DNA of 64,000 bases, taken from assembly GCA_013339895.1 (NCBI GenBank), contig JABACO010000006.1, forward strand, positions 8,031,969-8,095,968. Reading direction: 5' to 3'. Below the pieces are notes generated by a model. That model saw nothing but the letters and a program-made list of their open reading frames with translations, did no database searches and had not been told where the DNA came from. Below are positions 1 to 10,043 of the stretch, piece by piece (the stretch's first letter is position 1; every line of letters starts with the position of its first letter). The position numbers and the translations under genes are program-made. The DNA is from Ephydatia muelleri (Eukaryota; Porifera; Demospongiae; Spongillida; Spongillidae).

Positions 1-502
1 CGATTTTGCTTCAATGACATACGTCTTTGCCTTCTTTTTTCTTCATTCAGGTTCATGATAGCTGTATTCCTCCGGCTTGCATAGTACGCCTTGATTCTTT
101 TCTTCAAGTCACCTTTATCTGAAGGCATTGGAAGCTTATACAGTACAGTTGAAGGTGACTCTCAACTGATTGAAGTATTCTGGAGTTTTGATCTTCATCA
201 ATACCACTCCAAGGTGTCTCTTTTAACGACTTGTCCAATTGCTCAGCATATTCTTCAAACACTACTTGAAGTATTTTCTGTGAATGGATTATTTCATACC
301 ATTGTCACGTGACCATATTTAAAGTGCTTACCAACGGAACTACCACTTTTGAAGACGTTGCAACACTTATTTCCTGTGGGGAGGGAGGGGGGGGGGGGAG
401 GGGAAAACAGTATGTATTTAACGCTTTGAATTGATGAGGGATACAAGAGTACAAAACCGCTTACCACCAAGTGTTATACATGAATATGTGTACGTTTCCT
501 TA
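1..502. other. No gene recognised
   Basis: No ORF here has coding character, splice context or a recognisable motif. The only structure is a G-rich run around 378-404. Confidence 0.5.
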
Positions 503-742
503 TTAAAACACCCGCCGCAGTCTCCTCACAGTACATAGAAACTGCTTCTTTATCACATTTACAACACGTATAACATTACTTGCATGCTCTGATTCCACGG
601 CACTCCTTTCTTTCAGTTTCTCATCCATTTCGTCCAACCGATCATTTACACGGTCCATACTCGCTTCAAGGTCCGATATTGTACGACGAAGAGCTTCTAA
701 ATCTTTATCTCGAGTACTCTTTCCAGCCATTGTATTGAGCAC
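503..742 (-). CDS. Small coiled-coil protein, unknown function
   Basis: This 79-aa ORF (75 aa if the second Met, at 730, is used) is strongly charged with heptad-like spacing (DLEALRRTISDLEASMDRV, then DRLDEMDEKLKER), so a coiled coil covers about residues 12-47. The C-terminus is basic (VRRLRRVF). No signal peptide or membrane segment is visible. It is divergent to the plus-strand ORF that begins at 767, and the 25-bp AT-rich gap could be a shared promoter. I do not recognise the family. It could be a complete small protein or the first ORF of a transposon. The amino-acid composition, not homology, is the reason for calling it coding. Confidence 0.4.
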   Translation of the reverse strand: MLNTMAGKSTRDKDLEALRRTISDLEASMDRVNDRLDEMDEKLKERSAVESEHASNVIRVVNVIKKQFLCTVRRLRRVF

Positions 743-766
743 GTTGCGTTATAAAAATTAAAAAAA

Positions 767-961
767 GTGAGGAATATTTTGCTGGAAAATTATCCGTACA
801 TTTTCGGCGGCAAAAATATGTCGGCGCTTTGTGACTGTCAACAATGTAAAACAAAGAAATTACACTGCTACACAACTATCAGAAGGCATCGATCGCTGTT
901 TGGCCTCTTTAAAAGGAAACCTCAATGTGATTTGCAATTGGAGCCGGAAGCATCGAACTCG
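767..961 (+). CDS. First exon of a transposase-like Cys/His-rich protein
   Basis: The ORF from 767 (internal Met at 818) reads a short Cys-rich start, CDCQQCKTKK, followed by TTIRRHRSLF. Plus-strand transposon ORFs in invertebrates often begin with this kind of C-x-C-x2-C...R-H-R module. It ends at a strong donor (TCG|GTGAGT, 961/962). Possible downstream exons lie at about 1232-1302 (ends at a GTGAGT) and 1351-1406 (ends at a GTAAAT; Ser/Asp-rich), but their reading phases do not match by one base, so either an exon is missed or the gene is broken. Function is unknown; transposon origin is an inference. Confidence 0.35.
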
Positions 962-1406
962 GTGAGTCGGCACAGATAGAACACTGAGTCATAATTACAT
1001 GTATATGTTTTACAAACTTTGCCACACTCAGAGCAATGTACAATCTCCGGTAAGGTCTTTTGAATTCGAACGTTGATATATAATATTGCCGTATAGCCAT
1101 TAAAACTACCTGTGTAAATTAATTTTGTCGTGATTATAGTACTTGGTTGATATACACGAACCATATCATGATGAGCATTGTAATGCGGCATGGCTATAAC
1201 TTTTGTAATGAAATGATCCTGTCATCAATACATGCAGATCTTGCACCTAAAAGGCATAGATCTGAAAACTCTAATGCTGAGTGTGATGTTATGTATATGG
1301 TGAGTTATACTCTTGTATTCCTCGAGCTCATAGTTATACTCAAAATAAAGACTGTGCAGAAAATGACAACCCACACCTGAGTGACACAGACAGCTCTGAA
1401 TCAGGT

Positions 1407-2399
1407 AAATATATATTATGTTTGTATCATTAATATCATTTTACATTTGTGTATAGACCTAGATCTTGACACATATCCAATACATCGAGAGAACATCTAT
1501 GCATTTTAAGTCGAAAATATTTTTCTATTACATCAGTGGATAGAGAAAAATCGGAAAATCAGAATGATATATATTTTATGGCATTTGCACTGAAAGGGAC
1601 AATGCTAAAAATTGTCAAAGAAAAAGTAATTAGTACTTGCGGTCGCGGCATTACGTAATGCAGTAAGTCGTGCTTTACGTCACGAACTAGATTACTAATG
1701 TAAGCCGCGATCTCAGATCGGTCCTCAACACATAACCATTTGCGGAAATGCTTCTAAGTCGGAGGTGCACTGAGCTTTATAGCTGCGCCTCAGCCTGTCT
1801 TTGATCAGCCAACACACGTTCAATCCTGGCCCGCTTCTACTAGTACCGGTACCATGAACGGGACAACGAACTGTACTCGTATAAATATTGTACTTGTAAG
1901 CAATCTGGCGTAGCATACCCTCCGCAAAATAAACGTGGCTGTGCTACGCCAGACTGGCGTGTAAGTGTGTCTCATTTTTGCTGCACCATGGCCACGCATC
2001 AAACGTTGAAACTGGATTGATATTTCTGTTAACTGCAAGATTCCGACTGGCAGATCTATTACGGGCTTCCGGTCACACGACTCAGCCTTGGACAAACTTT
2101 TGGCTTCCTCAGCAGTTTGAGCTTCCACTGTACTTGCCATGGCCAGATGCACGGAGGACCTTACACAATATGCACGTGATCGGTATTTAGATATAGACTC
2201 ATTACTGCATGCACCACTCCGACACCATGTACTATAGGCCTACTTCGTACATATAAGTAGAGAGCACTGTTTTCAATCCTGTGTTGCGTGTGAATCGGTG
2301 AATTACATGTACACGATAGATAGTAAAGTCTACTTTACTGTCTATGATTGATTACACGCTAAGCTGACAGAAAGGTTGAGTTGTCTGGCTCAGTTTGCG
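1407..2399. other. Mostly non-coding; one weak minus-strand ORF
   Basis: A minus-strand ORF (about 2140 to 1820, starting MASTVEAQTAEEAKSLSKAE) is the only candidate. Its second half is not protein-like and it overlaps an inverted repeat (GGCGTAGC / GCTACGCC near 1908-1950), so I do not call it a gene. Nothing else is seen. Confidence 0.3.
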
Positions 2400-2755
2400 T
2401 TGTGTAAACTTACCACGGGTGCAGACCTTACAGTTGTGACTAGATAAGAACTTCATCTGCAGTTTAGGTATATACAGCAAATACAAAGGTACATGTAGAC
2501 GGCTGCTCCTTCATGGCATTTTTGCATGGATAATCAATATTAACACTACATGATTTTGAACAATAGTTTTGACTTTGTGCACAGATGGAACGCTCAATTG
2601 GCCGAATTAACAGCACGCACCTGGCTGGATTTGCACAATTCATCCACAACCAACCGTTTTACAGTTTTCAGGCTCTCAAGCGAAAAGTTTAGCATCTATC
2701 GTTATCTAACAGAAATTGTAAGGTCTGCACCGGTGGTAAAGTTTACGTAACACTA
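2400..2755. mobile_element. Non-autonomous DNA element with ~38-bp terminal inverted repeats
   Basis: The left end around 2404 (GTAAACTTACCACGGG then GCAGACCTTACAG) recurs inverted around 2715-2750 (CTGTAAGGTCTGCACC-type). The ~350 bp between them holds no credible ORF. A second, partial copy of the left part lies at 6042-6220. The two copies share the terminal motif and an internal GCTCCTTCATG stretch, so this is a repeat family. No target duplication could be fixed. Confidence 0.55.
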
Positions 2756-3600
2756 AAACCACCTTGATCACTTGTACTGCTGATGTAATCTACCAACAGC
2801 CTCAAGGTCGGTTTTCAAACAGCCTCTCCCCCTACTAGGCTTAGTTACCAAGGTGTCTTCTCAATGGCCTCTCTCCTCTCCTAATCACAGTACCTCCAAC
2901 AGACAAACACAAATGCACATCACTTATGAACACCCACAGCACATGCACACACTCTTAAAACTATAAAGCCTCGACAGTATACTCTCTCCGTCACGATGAT
3001 CTCCTTCCCTCTTGCGTTCCCCAGGTCCAGTCTCGTCAGAGTTCGATGGTGTTTTGAGTTTAGAACAATGATCCGCTTCGTCTTCTGAGGCAACCTAAGA
3101 TAATGTGCAGTGGCAAGTGTAACATTATCTGAACCTGCGTCAGCAGGTTCAATATAGGAGTGATTGAGGAATGATGAATGTCATTAAAATGTTTAAATCG
3201 CGTCGGGAGGGACAACGGAGAAACGGATCACTTATCTCGTTGCAGCAATCGAACGACAACACCAAGATCTACGTTTTCATGCTAGTTTCATGTCATTAAA
3301 CTATGCGCTTCCAGACAAACAAAGAACCTGCTTCTCGTGCCCATTCCCAAAAAAATTGTTCGTCGTCGTCGTCTTCTTCTTCTTCCTTAGGAAGGTATAA
3401 CTCGAGCTACGAACGGTTTTAAAGAACGACAATAGTACCAATCTCTTCAGAATTTACCGGCACGTTATCCTAGCATGTCATTTGGACACATATCACATCT
3501 AGAAAGAAACTACAGCGAGAAATACCTTATTTGGTTGCAAGTTCTATGGCCATCTAGCAAGTTCTAGCAAGTTCTTAATAAAATGTATAATTTTAGGGAG
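2756..3600. other. No gene recognised
   Basis: AT-rich sequence with no convincing ORF; a short (GTC)n/(TTC)n tract lies near 3360-3390. Confidence 0.5.
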
Positions 3601-3608
3601 TATAAATA
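3601..3608 (+). promoter_or_regulatory. Candidate TATA box
   Basis: TATAAATA lies 85 bp upstream of the ATG at 3693, a spacing that fits a TATA promoter with a ~55-nt leader for the KRQRY-repeat gene. Confidence 0.4.
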
Positions 3609-3692
3609 CTCCAACAGACACTAAATTTATTTGGTGTTCCTATCGCAGTTTAGTCGTTACTTACTTTGGCTAGTGAAGTTGTTTTTCTAAAA

Positions 3693-4144
3693 ATGCCTTC
3701 GCGTAATCAAAAGAAGAGATCTAAGCAACGAGCGGAATACCTCCAAAAACGAGAAGATATTTTATCACAAGAGAACAAGGCTAAAGCCCGAGAGCGCTAC
3801 AAGGCCGACCCTGAAAAGAAGAAGGCCTCTGTACGCGACACCTACAACGCAAATGCTGTATCTAAGCGTGCTGCTAAAAGGCAGCGATATCAAGAGGACG
3901 TCGAGGAGAACAGTGCTGCTAAAAGGCAGCGATATCAAGAGGGCGTCGAGGAGAACCGTGCTGCTAAAAGGCAGCGATATCAAGAGGGCGTCGAGGAGAA
4001 CCGTGCTGCTAAAAGGCAGCGATATCGAGAGGGCCTCGAGGAGAACCGTGCTGCTAAAAGGCGGATATACAGGGGCAATTCAGCTACCATTAAGGCAGCT
4101 AGAAGGAGTCGGTATTGGAAGGGAACTACCACTACCACCCGAAG
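3693..4144 (+). CDS. Basic KRQRY-repeat protein, 5' exon
   Basis: Translation from the ATG at 3693 gives a very basic protein (MPSRNQKKRSKQRAEYLQKR...). After an ARERYKADPEKKKASVRDTY segment come about five 15-aa repeats of the form AAKRQRYQEGVEENR, encoded by a nearly perfect 45-bp tandem repeat at about 3868-4065. The exon ends at a good donor (CCGAAG|GTATGT) at 4144/4145 in phase 2, so at least one more exon is expected; I could not place it. The upstream in-frame Met at 3666 is less attractive than the ATG preceded by AAAA at 3693. Such repeats (YKADPEKKKA-like) are often found N-terminally in large transposon-encoded proteins of sponges and cnidarians; that link comes from memory of the pattern. 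Function unknown, probably nucleic-acid or nuclear. Confidence 0.5.
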
Positions 4145-4881
4145 GTATGTTATAGCATGCTGTATGTAGCATTTAAAATCTAAGGGCTGCTTTGCACGTG
4201 GCTCATGGCTTCCCTGTCATGCACACATTAACACATTTCTTGTATGCCTGCATACCGTATTATCAGATGTACAGTAAGGCTTCACAGTTTCCTTGTACAT
4301 GTAAAGGTCAATGTTTGTACAAAAGGTATTTGTGCATGCATCTGTGTCTGTACATTATTGTATATTAGTTATCTGATGTTGAAGAAAGGACACTGCTAAA
4401 AACTATCCCTAAGGTTAATGCAAAGAAGTTGCAAGAGAGTGATATTTTAGTCGGGCATAGGTTTCATACTGCTGGGGCTGAGCCTTACTTCTCTGATAAT
4501 TCATACACTCACACAAAACAGCATGGAGCCTGTTAAGTTTAGCTAAGTTTGCCTTAGGTCTTATCTATAGACAATCTATAGATGCCACTGCATTATGTAT
4601 ATAGTTACTGGGGCATCTGTAGATCATTGGTGCAATCAGTTGCAGCTGCTTATGCATAGAGTATGGTAGACACTGGGGCTCCATGAGCTATATCATTCAT
4701 GAAAAATTAGACCAATATTAGACCAATAGAATTATAGCACAGCTAGAAAACGTGGCTGTGCATGTATACCGGCCGGTATAAACCAACGACCCATAGAACA
4801 GCACATTTCTCTCTTGAAATAAATTCAAAGGTAAATACTAAATTTTTTACAAGTTGTTTCAATACTCTGTCTGTCACGTAG
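4145..4881. other. No gene recognised
   Basis: This may contain the intron and 3' end of the KRQRY-repeat gene, but no exon with matching phase is clear. Confidence 0.4.
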
Positions 4882-5661
4882 ATGGCTGAAGAAGTCGGGA
4901 AAGAATTTTTTGATGAGTCTGAAGGAGAGGAGGTCGAGGAAGCACATACATCCTCGATCACAACTTCTGCCCCCGCCAGCGCTAGCCTCACCACCAGCAG
5001 CAGCGCTGCCCCCGCCAGCGCTAGCCCCACCACCAGCAGCAGCGCTGCCCCCGCCAGCGCTAGCCCCACCACCAGCAGCAGCGCTGCCCCCGCCAGCGCT
5101 AGCCCCACCACCAGCAGCAGCGCTGCCCCCGCCAACGCTAGCCCCACCACCAGCAGCAGCGCTGCCCCCGCCAGCGCTAGCGCCACCACCAGCAGCAGCG
5201 CTGCCCCCGCCAACGCTAGCCCCACCACCAGCAGCAGCGCTGCCCCCGCCAGCGCTAGCCCCACCACCAGCAGCAGCGCTGCCCCCGCCAGCGCTAGCCC
5301 CACCACCAGCAGCAGCGCTGCCCCCGCCAACGCTAGCCCCACCGCTGCCCCCACCAGCGCTAGCCCCACCACCATGGCCAGCAGCAGCGCTGCCCCCCCC
5401 CCCAGAGCTAGTCCCACCACCACCAGCAGCGCCCCTCGCACCGCCAGTACCAGTTCTGCCCCGCCACTGCTCCCCCCAATGCTGCCCCCGCCTTTTTTCC
5501 TGCCCCCGCCACCCGCATGGCCATACCCAAGGCGGGGGGGGGGGGGGGGGGGACGGGAAAAGAGAAGAGGAAGAGGAGGGAGAAGAGGCCGAGGAGGCGG
5601 CAAAATAATTAATTATATGAAAAACAATTATACGTACCATTTTAATTTATGTGTTAGTTAA
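4882..5661 (+). CDS. Low-complexity ORF: acidic head, Ala/Ser/Thr/Pro repeats, Arg-Gly tail
   Basis: The 259-aa frame starts with an acidic head (EFFDESEGEEVEEAH), continues through about nine 13-aa repeats (PASASPTTSSSAA) and ends in an RG-rich tail (GRGGRRGRGGGK) before a short AT-rich C-terminus. The repeat is a 39-bp unit open in several frames on both strands. The plus frame is preferred because only it gives a composed head and tail. A G run of about 18 at 5535-5552 makes the frame of the tail unsafe. The architecture (acidic, hydroxyl-rich repeat, RGG) resembles secreted or RNA-binding disordered proteins, but no signal peptide is present. It could equally be a non-coding minisatellite. 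Confidence 0.35.
   Translation: MAEEVGKEFFDESEGEEVEEAHTSSITTSAPASASLTTSSSAAPASASPTTSSSAAPASASPTTSSSAAPASASPTTSSSAAPANASPTTSSSAAPASASATTSSSAAPANASPTTSSSAAPASASPTTSSSAAPASASPTTSSSAAPANASPTAAPTSASPTTMASSSAAPPPRASPTTTSSAPRTASTSSAPPLLPPMLPPPFFLPPPPAWPYPRRGGGGGGREKRRGRGGRRGRGGGKIINYMKNNYTYHFNLCVS
4972..5343 (+). repeat. 39-bp GC-rich minisatellite, ~9 copies
   Basis: The unit CCCGCCAGCGCTAGCCCCAC... is repeated nearly exactly with the variants AGC/AAC at one codon and CCC/CGC at another. It is far more GC-rich than its surroundings. Confidence 0.9.
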
Positions 5662-5744
5662 TTTATTACTTTTCATTATTAAAGTCGTATTGTAAAAACA
5701 AAGCGTTTATAAGTTCTTTGACACGGAGAAAAAAAACTTATGAA

Positions 5745-6041
5745 ACAAGTAAATAAAAACATTCTCTAACGAGAAAGTTGGTGGGCATATAGGATTGACA
5801 ATGTTGGTGTAAAAAGCACGGAAACAAGTGTGACAGAAATGTTACTGGAAAATTGAAATAGGCCTATATTTAGCCCATTTTCTCAGGCGTGCGCTGCCTA
5901 AATGTGACTGGGCTAAATATAGGCCTATTTCAATTTTCCAGTAACATTTCTGTCACACTTGTTTCCGTGCTTTTTACACCAACATTGTCAATCCTATATG
6001 CCCACCAACTTTCTCGTTAGAGAATGTTTTTATTTACTTGT
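5745..6041. repeat. Perfect hairpin: 133-bp arms, 31-bp loop
   Basis: Bases 5745-5877 and 5909-6041 are exact reverse complements (arm begins ACAAGTAAATAAAAAC and ends TATATTTAGCCCA). The loop is 5878-5908. No ORF or target duplication is seen. It may be a foldback mobile element or a local inverted duplication. Perfect arms imply recent origin or conversion. Confidence 0.95.
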
Positions 6042-6220
6042 ACAGTAAACTTACCACAGGTGACGACCTTACAGTTGTGGCTAGATAAGAACTCCACCTC
6101 AACACAACAGCAACTAAAAAGGTGAGACAGTCGCTCCTTCATGACAGAAATTCTTGGCGATGTACATGTATACTTCATATACATGTTTGCATGAACACCA
6201 GTTTTGACTTTGTGTGTGTG
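6042..6220. mobile_element. Partial copy of the 2.4-kb TIR element
   Basis: It begins GTAAACTTACCACAGG and keeps the ACCTTACAGTTGTG and GCTCCTTCATG blocks in the same order as 2404-2520. The right end is not found. It abuts the perfect hairpin. A GT-rich stretch follows at 6211-6237. Confidence 0.5.
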
Positions 6221-6622
6221 TATGTGTGTGTGTGTATCATCTGATATGTACACCGATATGTTTGTTGATTTCGTACCTCATTATCTCACATTTACATGTA
6301 CATGTACTGTACATGTATGTAACCTAAAGTTTCCATATATATGTAGCCATAACTATGTATGGTGCTAAGGCTGGGAACATATCATATTACTTTCTGGCAC
6401 ACTTCAGTAGTTGAATAGTACTTCCTTTTGTGCTCATAGTAAGCCGTTCGACCTAAAGGCGATTCACAATGCGGACAAAGCTTTCGTTTTTTAGCTCCTT
6501 GCATCTTGCGATCTTAACGTATTCGCAAAACTGAGGTGCTACGTAACTTTGAATGTAATCGCGCATGCTCAGTTGATTTGTGCACGTGTTCGCAATTCCA
6601 TAACAGACGATCTACTGTCCTT

Positions 6623-6963
6623 ATGAAGGCCGACAGTTCCAAAGAAAGAAAACGCCGCTCTGAGTTAAAAAGAAGTCGCTTGACTCACGTAAGTTATATT
6701 CAGTGGTTTTTGATACATGATATAAAATTAAATTCCTCTGCTAGGCTGCACGCGACAAAGCAGTCAAAGAGGCCTTGCAAAAAGGAGACGTACTACCGCA
6801 AGATACAGAAGGAATAAAAAAGCTGAGGGCTGCTGTCAAGCCAGCACTACTAGACAACGTACAAGATAGGGATCCACATGCAGAGGATGTGGATGAAGAA
6901 ACTTTGCAAGCTTCTATCCATAACTACAATGACTGGCTAAATGTACTGATAAAAATATATTAA
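6623..6963 (+). CDS. Two-exon 94-aa charged protein, unknown
   Basis: Exon 1 (6623-6688) encodes a 22-aa basic start (MKADSSKERKRRSELKRS...) and ends CAC|GTAAGT. Exon 2 (6745-6963) begins after CTGCTAG and continues in phase 0 (AARDKAVKEALQKGD...) through a helical, acidic C-terminus ending NDWLNVLIKIY-stop. The 56-nt intron has consensus borders and the phases agree, which is the main argument for a real gene. There is no signal peptide or recognised domain. A basic head plus an amphipathic acidic tail suggests a small nuclear protein, but that is only inference. Confidence 0.55.
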
Positions 6964-7383
6964 ATCGTATGTAGGCATCTGTATTGTAAAATTATTTGTT
7001 GGGTTTCTTAAAATCACTCATTGATTCCCAATCTGAAGCTAATCATGTGAAAAATCCAGCGCATAATCAAGCAGGATTTGGTGCACATTTTCCAAGCGTA
7101 ATCTAGTAGAAAATATTACACTAGATTTGCCAAAGGATAAAAAATCTATGCGAAATCAAAAAAAGATAAAAAATCAAACACGAAATCATTCGTGTGATTT
7201 AGAATCTAAATAAATCTTAATTTGATTTCAAATCATAAGTAAATCAAATATATCAATTGTAAAATCGTTCTCACAATCTAATAAGATTCGACGCGTTTCT
7301 TCCCTGTGTATATATGCGAACAAATTAAATTAACGAACCAATTGCCACATTCGTGGGGGGGGGGGGGGGGCAGGTGGTCTCGT
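6964..7383. other. No gene recognised
   Basis: AT-rich, with many short AAATC/GATTT inverted motifs (7070-7290). A 16-G run occurs at 7355-7370. Confidence 0.5.
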
Positions 7384-7470
7384 TCCCAGACTCACTACGT
7401 AAGCATTACAGCATAATGTGTATCGTAGCGGCATTGCACATTATGCGGTCATGCTTACGTGAGTCTGGGA
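7384..7470. repeat. Short imperfect hairpin
   Basis: TCCCAGACTCAC...CGTAAGCAT...GCATAATGTG at the left pairs with CACATTATGC...ATGCTTACGTGAGTCTGGGA at the right, with small bulges. It probably represents a tiny palindromic MITE. Confidence 0.75.
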
Positions 7471-7565
7471 TCGAGGCAGGGGCTACAGCTGTTTATTAAA
7501 TGCGAAGCAATATTATAATCGGAAAGGTCTGAAATTGCGCTGGTAGGTATTTTGGCGCCCTGTCT

Positions 7566-7929
7566 GGGGGGGGGGGGGGGGGGGGGGGGGGCAGAGGCAA
7601 AACAGTGCTGCATGACTAGCTGTATTCAGGGAACTAAATGAGTGTACAATTACTCCTACAGAAGGGTATTGCAATAGCATGATGTGAAGCACAATATGTA
7701 CTTTGTACTTATTGCGAGATAATGAGTATATGTACATACGTGTATATGGCCAGTTGCATAATTCAGTTTGCACTTTTAATGAGCCACATCACGGCAAGTG
7801 TCTAAATGAGAAATTATGAGGCTGACCATGAATAGGCTACCTCATTTCAGTACTTAAGTCAATACATAATCAGTACGACACTATACGGATGGAGGGTATA
7901 TACAGTGTATGCATTGATTGGGCCGGGGT

Positions 7930-7960
<31 letters not shown>

Positions 7961-8043
7961 CGTAGGAGGGGGAGAGGCACACGCATATAATCCTAAGGGG
8001 AACGTATTATCCTAGGATACATTGTCCGGGGGGGGGGGGGGGG
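7566..8043 (+). repeat. Cluster of long poly-G runs
   Basis: G runs of about 26 (7566-7591), 31 (7930-7960) and 14 (8030-8043) lie within 500 bp. No coding content is seen between them. Confidence 0.85.
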
Positions 8044-8121
8044 ACACACATTCCTATGGGGACACAGTATCATAGTCTGGGAGACCGCTGGTCCCATATA
8101 TCACTAAGTGTCTATCGGACG

Positions 8122-8314
8122 CCGGTGTCATAGCGGATTTTGTCCCCCTACAATTGTCCCCTCGGACAAAATCCATTAGCAAATATCGTCATGGGGACAT
8201 TTTCTGTTAGCGGATTCTGTCAGGGGAGACACTATTCTGAAAAAACAATTCCGCTAGCACATTCTATCCGGGGGAACAAAATCTGCTGGGGGACAAAGTC
8301 CGCTCCGACACCGG
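8122..8314. mobile_element. 193-bp MITE rich in GTCCCC/GGGGAC blocks
   Basis: The ends are inverted repeats: CCGGTGTCATAGCGGA at the left and, read on the other strand at the right, CCGGTGTCGGAGCGGA, both followed by TTTGTCCCCC-type sequence. The interior repeats AATCCGCTA / TAGCGGATT motifs in both directions. A truncated relative is at 11229-11320. Confidence 0.7.
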
Positions 8315-8496
8315 GTCCTAGGACCTTAACACACACGCATAAACCCAAACAAACAGATTAAACCTCGCTTTGTGTTATACATGAAAACAGTACTGTTCGA
8401 GGTGCGCGGTGCATCCGCGTCACATCAAAAACTGACGTCATATTCGGCCGCCTGTTAAATAACTCCGGCCAAAAAATAGAGCAGTCTATGCCCTTT

Positions 8497-8504
8497 TATA
8501 TAAG
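8497..8504 (+). promoter_or_regulatory. TATA box of the plus-strand block-protein copy
   Basis: TATATAAG lies 46 bp upstream of the ATG at 8551. The paralogue on the minus strand has the same TATATAAG at 26524-26517, 56 bp from its ATG, and both share an AGCTGT-GTTTAAACTC leader. Conservation between paralogues supports function. Confidence 0.75.
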
Positions 8505-8829
8505 GTTGGGTAGTCGCTCGATCTGAAAGCTGTAGTTTAAACTCCGAAGGATGCAGTGGAAACTTTGGTTTGTTTGGCCGGCCATAACTGTGCTAAGTAG
8601 CTGCGAGGGCGTCCATGACGATAGTGCGTTTTGAATGGTTCTATCTGTAATTAATATGCGCTTTACCCTTACTGAATATTCTGTATGTTTTTAGGTGACA
8701 GAAATTCATTTGCGCAAGTTTACTTGAACAGCGAAGCTCTGCAAGACCGGTCTGATCTCGAATTTGCCTTGGAATCGAAAACATCAGACGGTGGGTCATG
8801 CAGACAAAGCATGGATGATAATCCTAGCT

Positions 8830-9057
8830 ATATAGACCAGACTGCGCATGGGAATGAATACATGTATACGAGTCAGAAACCCGCTCTATTTTTATTTTTA
8901 TATACACATTTCGACCCCCCTTCCAAATCCCCACATCTCGTTTATAGGCCATATTGGCCAGACTGCGCATGGCAATGAATACATATATACGAGTCAGAAA
9001 CCCACTCTATTCTTACATACACATTTCGAACCCCCCAAATCCCCACATCTCGTTTAG
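8830..9057 (+). repeat. Tandem duplication within intron 2
   Basis: Two ~110-bp units (CCAGACTGCGCATGG...ATACGAGTCAGAAACCC...CCCCACATCTCGTTTA) are in direct repeat; the second contains the splice acceptor used at 9057/9058, so the first carries a decoy acceptor region. Confidence 0.85.
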
Positions 9058-9849
9058 CAAGAAAAGAAAGAGAGGTGGCATATGCAGAGCAGTCACCGAC
9101 ATCCTATGGAACTTATTTTCAATATGATGATGTCATCAATAGAGCTACAAGAGAAGATTCGAATCAGGATGATAGTAGTGCTCAAGATGGTGACGTAGAA
9201 GAGTCGGACCAGAATGATGATGATCAAAGCCAGGAAGATTTAAAACTGGAAGGAGTGCAGAACTCCGTACAGGCTACACCAGATCCCCCAGCTCCACTGC
9301 AGAGTCTCCTACTACTAGCCCTGAACTTCAGAAACCAGACGTAAATGAGCCAGATGACCAGCCTTCCGTCATACCTGAACCACAGAAGCCAGCTGATCAA
9401 CCAACTGATATGCCCGAACCACAGACACCAGGGGATCAGCCCCTGCGATTTCGGAGCCAGGCAATGAGCCCCCTACCATTTCGGAGCCAGGCAATGAGCC
9501 CAATGCGATTTCGGAGCCAGACAACCAGCCCAGTGATCTACCTGAACAATCACAACAACCTGCTGACCAGCCAGAATCAAATATCCCTAACTCTGGGGAG
9601 GCTGGCAGTAGTTCAGAACATAAGGACACCCAGAGGAAAGAAGGAAACAAAGAAGTTGGAACTATAAAGCCAGCCAAACCAAGTAAAACACCCAAGCCTA
9701 AAGTGAAAAAGCCGTTTAAAGTGACAAAACCACCTAAAACCCAAAAGCCAGAGTGGCGAAAAAATAAACATTAAAAGGCACTGGGAAAAAGTGGCCAGAC
9801 CCCAATAAAAGTCGTTCCGGACCTCGATATCCCGGTAGGAAAAAAAAAC

Positions 9850-10043
9850 CCTATCATGGAAGAAAACCGTCTCGTGGAAGAAAACCCTATCGTGGAAGAA
9901 AACCGTCTCGTGGAAGAAAACCCTATCGTGGAAGAAAACCATCTCGTGGAAGGACACGATATCGTGGAGGAACGCGCTATCGTGGAAGAACGCGCTCTCG
10001 CGGAAGAACGCGCTATCGTGGAAGAACGCGCTCTCGTGGATGA
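9850..10043 (+). repeat. 18/36-bp coding repeat (GRKPSR/GRKPYR)
   Basis: The unit GGAAGAAAACCGTCTCGT / GGAAGAAAACCCTATCGT alternates, then drifts to GGAAGAACGCGCTATCGT. In the frame of the block protein it encodes Arg/Gly/Lys/Pro/Tyr hexapeptides. Confidence 0.9.

Larger units (their letters stand above)
8551..10043 (+). pseudogene. Frameshifted copy of the secreted block-protein gene
   Basis: Exon 1 (8551-8623) encodes a signal peptide (MQWKLWFVWPAITVLSSCEG); exon 2 (8695-8790) and exon 3 (from 9058) join in phase 1, exactly as in the minus-strand paralogue at 19447-26460. Exon 3 starts acidic, then Pro-rich (QKPADQPTDMPEPQ), then Lys-rich, and ends with GRKPSRGRKPYR / RTRYRGRTRSRG repeats to a TGA at 10041. 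Compared with the intact paralogue, one base is missing near 9280 (ACACCAGATCCCCC), one near 9438 (CAGCCCCTG), and the frame changes again near 9750-9775 and 9808. All breaks sit in or beside homopolymers, so assembly error is an alternative to true decay. Probably a secreted extracellular-matrix-type protein originally. Confidence 0.7.

Noticed and set aside
1820-2152. 110-aa minus-strand ORF
   Set aside because: The second half is not protein-like and the ORF overlaps an inverted repeat; no splice or domain support.
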